Notes under the pieces: generated by a model | Database searches by the model: none | What the model was told of the DNA's origin: nothing | Seen by the model: the letters and a program-made list of their open reading frames with translations, nothing else | NCBI GenBank assembly: GCA_025350445.1 | Contig: JANXXV010000751.1 | Span: 1 to 9,742 of the forward strand | Length of the DNA: 9,742 nucleotides | From: Bryobacteraceae bacterium | Lineage (GTDB): Bacteria; Acidobacteriota; Terriglobia; Bryobacterales; Bryobacteraceae | Direction: 5' to 3' | Part shown: in pieces, positions 7,502-9,742 of the stretch | How positions within the stretch are numbered: position 1 is the first letter of the stretch | How the letters are laid out: each line of letters opens with the position of its first letter | Program-made: the position numbers and the translations under genes

Positions 7502-8557
7502 TTATATGGCAGCCACTGCGCTCTTAGACTCTTCTTCCAGGCGCACTCGTTCCCGCTCATTAATCAGATCCAGCGCCACATCCACAATCATGTCTTCCTG
7601 GCCGCCAACCATCCGCCGTTTGCCCAGCTCCAACAGAATCTCGCGAGTGTCTATGCCGTACCGTTGCGACGCTGTCTCGGCGTGCCTCAAGAAGCTCGAA
7701 TACACACCCGCGTAGCCAAGTGAAAGCGTCTCGCGATCTACACGCACCGGCCGGTCCTGCAACGGACGGATCAGTTCTTCCGCCGCATCCATCAACGGGA
7801 ATAGACTGCAGCCGTGCGGAATTCCCATGCGGTTCGCCACCGCTATGAAGACTTCCAGCGGCGCATTTCCGGCGCCCGCGCCCATCCCGGCAAGCGAACC
7901 ATCCACTCGCGTTGCTCCATGCTGCACCGCGACGATGGAATTCGAAACTCCAAGAGAGAGGTTATGATGCGCATGCATGCCGGTTTGCGTCTTGGCATCC
8001 AGCACATCCGCAAACGCCTTGAACCGGTCGGCAACACCTTCCGTCAGCAGCGCGCCCGCCGAATCGACAACGTACACGCAGAGCGCCCCGTAGGATTCCA
8101 TTAACTTCGCCTGCCGCGCCAACTCGGCCGGCGGCGTCATGTGCGCCATCATCAGAAACCCGGCCACGTCCATGCCAAGGTGGCGCGCGTACTCGATGTG
8201 CTGCTTGGAAATATCCGCTTCAGTCGAGTGCGTCGCCACGCGCACCGAACGAGCCCCGGCATCGTAGGCGGCGTGCAAATCTTCCACCGTTCCAATTCCA
8301 GGAATCAGCAGAACGGTTACCACCGCATTGATTACGTTTTCCGCCGCAGCCGTAATCCATTCCAGATCGGTGTGTGCGCCAAAGCCGTAATTGAAACTGG
8401 ACCCGGCCAGGCCATCGCCGTGCGTAATCTCAATCGCGCTGACCCCCGCCGCATCCAACGCTTTTGCAATCTTCCCCACCTGCTCAATAGAATATTGATG
8501 CCGGATCGCATGCATTCCATCGCGCAGGGATACGTCTTGTATATAGAGCTTGTTCAT
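7502..8557 (-). CDS. mhpE: 4-hydroxy-2-oxovalerate aldolase, MhpE/DmpG type (351 aa)
   Basis: This is a class II, divalent-metal-dependent aldolase that cleaves 4-hydroxy-2-oxovalerate to pyruvate and acetaldehyde in the cytoplasm. It belongs to the HMG-CoA lyase-like DRE-TIM barrel group. The catalytic loop [11 protein letters not shown] (11-21) keeps the Arg, Asp and His equivalent to the DmpG active site (R12, D13, H16 here). MHAHHN (194-199) supplies the two His metal ligands (H195, H197). [13 protein letters not shown] (219-231) and [14 protein letters not shown] (281-294) are typical, the latter including the conserved tyrosine and the communication/dimerisation region shared with the dehydrogenase partner. 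The length is normal (about 340-350 aa). The start lies 4 bp after the dehydrogenase stop, with GGAGG about 13 nt upstream, the classical order for this substrate-channelling pair. A related 2-oxoacid aldolase specificity (for example for longer aldehydes) cannot be excluded from sequence. Confidence 0.93.
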   Translation of the reverse strand: MNKLYIQDVSLRDGMHAIRHQYSIEQVGKIAKALDAAGVSAIEITHGDGLAGSSFNYGFGAHTDLEWITAAAENVINAVVTVLLIPGIGTVEDLHAAYDAGARSVRVATHSTEADISKQHIEYARHLGMDVAGFLMMAHMTPPAELARQAKLMESYGALCVYVVDSAGALLTEGVADRFKAFADVLDAKTQTGMHAHHNLSLGVSNSIVAVQHGATRVDGSLAGMGAGAGNAPLEVFIAVANRMGIPHGCSLFPLMDAAEELIRPLQDRPVRVDRETLSLGYAGVYSSFLRHAETASQRYGIDTREILLELGKRRMVGGQEDMIVDVALDLINERERVRLEEESKSAVAAI

Positions 8558-8561
8558 ACAG

Positions 8562-9485
8562 TTAATTGCGCCTCCCCTCGGCCAGGCGTTCAGCCGTCTT
8601 CAACGCGGCCGAAGTCATGATATCGAGGTTGCCCGCATAAGCCGGCAGATAGTGCCCGGCGCCCTCGATCTCCAAAAATATAGAGGACCTGATCCCCCGG
8701 AAGGAACCCAGTCCTGGAATCTTTAGCGGCGTTACTTCTCCCACACGCTCAAACTGCACCGGTTGTTTCAGCCGGTACCCCGGAACATAGGTTCGAACCT
8801 CGTCGACCATCGTGTCGATCGAACGGGCAATCAAATTCGTGTCCACTTCATCGCTCAGGCAGAATACGGTATTCCGCATCATCAACGGAGGCTCGGCCGG
8901 ATTCAACACGATAATTGCTTTCCCTTTCGTCGCGCCTCCCACCTGCTCAATCGCCCGCGCGGTAGTCTGCGTGAACTCGTCGATATTGGCGCGCGTTCCG
9001 GGTCCGGCGGACTTGCTGGCAATGCTGGCAACAATTTCGGCGTAGTGAACTTTCGCCACGCGGCTCACGGCGGCCACAATCGGAATGGTCGCCTGGCCAC
9101 CGCAGCTCACCATGTTCAGATTCGGCGCTACGATATTTGCGCTGATATTCACCACCGGCACCACGTAGGGGCCAAGCGCGGCCGGCGTCAAGTCAATCAG
9201 TTGCTTTCCATGGGGCCGCAGCGATTCATCGTGCTTGTGATGAGCCTTGGCGGAGGTGGCATCGAAAATAATCTGGATGTCGTCGAACTCGCGCATCTTC
9301 AGCAGCCCGTCGATGCCTTCGGACGTTGTGGGAACCCCCAGACGGCGGGCTCGCAGCAGTCCTTCAGACTCCGGGTCAATGCCGACAAATGCACCTACTT
9401 CGAGCGTGCTCGAAGTTCGCAGCACCTTAATCAAAAGATCGGTTCCGATATTGCCCGAACCGATGATGGCCACTTTCACAGACAT
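8562..9485 (-). CDS. mhpF: Acetaldehyde dehydrogenase (acetylating), MhpF/DmpF type (307 aa)
   Basis: This is a cytoplasmic CoA-acylating aldehyde dehydrogenase (acetaldehyde + CoA + NAD+ to acetyl-CoA + NADH). An N-terminal Rossmann motif, [17 protein letters not shown] (7-23), binds [13 protein letters not shown] (126-135) contains the catalytic Cys128, equivalent to the DmpF active-site cysteine. [19 protein letters not shown] (158-176) and [20 protein letters not shown] (275-294) are hallmark stretches; the latter contains the Asn of the hinge/channel region. The length matches the family (about 300-315 aa). It forms a complex with the aldolase so that acetaldehyde passes through an internal channel. 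It is the first gene of the four-gene minus-strand operon, facing a divergent gene across 81 bp. No strong ribosome binding site precedes the ATG. The assignment is secure; preference for acetaldehyde over propionaldehyde is not determinable. Confidence 0.94.
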   Translation of the reverse strand: MSVKVAIIGSGNIGTDLLIKVLRTSSTLEVGAFVGIDPESEGLLRARRLGVPTTSEGIDGLLKMREFDDIQIIFDATSAKAHHKHDESLRPHGKQLIDLTPAALGPYVVPVVNISANIVAPNLNMVSCGGQATIPIVAAVSRVAKVHYAEIVASIASKSAGPGTRANIDEFTQTTARAIEQVGGATKGKAIIVLNPAEPPLMMRNTVFCLSDEVDTNLIARSIDTMVDEVRTYVPGYRLKQPVQFERVGEVTPLKIPGLGSFRGIRSSIFLEIEGAGHYLPAYAGNLDIMTSAALKTAERLAEGRRN

Positions 9486-9566
9486 GCTTGAGACTTTATC
9501 ATGTCTCGCCGGGCGTTCCCAGGGTGGGGATGGCGTTTTCGTTCGGGATGAGATAGTATCTTTTTC
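9486..9566. promoter_or_regulatory. Divergent intergenic region with a start-proximal inverted repeat
   Basis: These 81 bp must hold the promoters for the four-gene minus-strand operon and the plus-strand gene at 9567. A 7-bp perfect inverted repeat, AGACATG (9480-9486) and CATGTCT (9500-9506), with a 13-nt spacer, spans the start codon of mhpF and could be an operator or an mRNA hairpin. A TAGTAT (9554-9559) is a possible -10-like element for the plus-strand gene but would leave almost no leader. No convincing -35/-10 pair was found on either strand. Confidence 0.4.
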
Positions 9567-9742
9567 ATGCTGTCACGTCGATTTTTCCTCGGTACTCTCG
9601 CAGCCGGCGGAGCCGCCAATATGTCGCTCGCCGCAACCAATGACACCAAGCGCTTTGAGGACGTAGAACAACGAATCGTCCGTCGCGATTTACGCAGCTT
9701 ATATAAAGAAGACCTTCCGACGCCCAGCATGGTCGTCGATCT
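9567..9742 (+). CDS. Tat-exported D-threonine aldolase/alanine racemase-fold protein, N-terminus only
   Basis: Fifty-eight codons are visible before the window ends. The protein starts [15 protein letters not shown], a twin-arginine signal (RRFF at 4-7) with a hydrophobic Ala/Gly stretch ending near SLAA (20-23). After a charged linker comes [11 protein letters not shown] (49-59, the last codon incomplete). That pattern (L-TP-x-VVDLD) is the typical opening of the PLP-binding TIM-barrel domain in D-threonine aldolase/D-serine dehydratase-like (DSD1) and alanine-racemase N-terminal proteins, of which exported versions are common in Solibacter-like bacteria. The catalytic Lys normally follows about 15-20 residues later, outside the window, so activity cannot be judged. 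The gene is transcribed away from the mhpF operon. D-threonine aldolase would yield glycine and acetaldehyde; D-serine dehydratase or racemase activity are alternatives. Confidence 0.7.
   Translation, partial: MLSRRFFLGTLAAGGAANMSLAATNDTKRFEDVEQRIVRRDLRSLYKEDLPTPSMVVD

Noticed and set aside
8763..9491. A 242-codon plus-strand frame opposite mhpF.
   Set aside because: The minus strand carries an unmistakable acetaldehyde dehydrogenase with its catalytic Cys and Rossmann motifs. The antisense product is His/Arg/Asn-rich and unrecognisable.

Overview
The window looks like a chromosomal segment of a soil-type acidobacterium close to Bryobacterales/Candidatus Solibacter; a planctomycete or verrucomicrobium is a weaker alternative. 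The reasons are two Tat-exported DUF1501 proteins, a PSCyt1-DUF1549-DUF1553 cytochrome-type protein, fairly GC-rich coding sequence, and a Tat-exported D-threonine-aldolase-like protein. These secreted families are heavily expanded in those phyla. The assignment is inference from gene content, not from a marker gene.

Layout: (1) 21-1463 (+), a DUF1501 protein, followed by a 9-bp perfect hairpin at 1484-1507. (2) 1607-3750 (+), a two-gene islet of unrecognised genes: a 504-aa helical protein whose last ~40 residues resemble the end of Tc-toxin A subunits, and a 202-aa basic, disordered Pro/Gly/Asn-rich protein. Parts of the islet are visibly more A/T-rich than the flanks. (3) A convergent junction with a hairpin at 3902-3935. 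(4) 3927-9485 (-), a compact four-gene operon in transcription order: acetylating acetaldehyde dehydrogenase (mhpF-like), 4-hydroxy-2-oxovalerate aldolase (mhpE/dmpG-like), a secreted PSCyt1-DUF1549-DUF1553 protein, and a Tat-exported DUF1501 protein. Gaps are 4 bp, 10 bp and an 11-bp overlap. (5) An 81-bp divergent intergenic region containing an inverted repeat. (6) From 9567 (+), the N-terminus of a Tat-exported D-threonine aldolase/alanine-racemase-fold protein, cut by the window end.

How the genes may work together: the aldolase and dehydrogenase form the known channelling pair that splits 4-hydroxy-2-oxoacids to pyruvate plus aldehyde and converts the aldehyde to acyl-CoA. The secreted DUF1553/DUF1501 pair is a recurrent but biochemically undefined cell-envelope module. 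Both ends of the operon are visible (divergent gene at one end, convergent gene at the other), and it contains no hydratase, decarboxylase or ring-cleavage gene. The cytoplasmic aldolase/dehydrogenase pair is therefore tied directly to an exported haem-type module. This is the most unusual arrangement in the window. The adjacent D-threonine-aldolase-like gene would also make acetaldehyde if it has the classical activity, a possible but unproven link.
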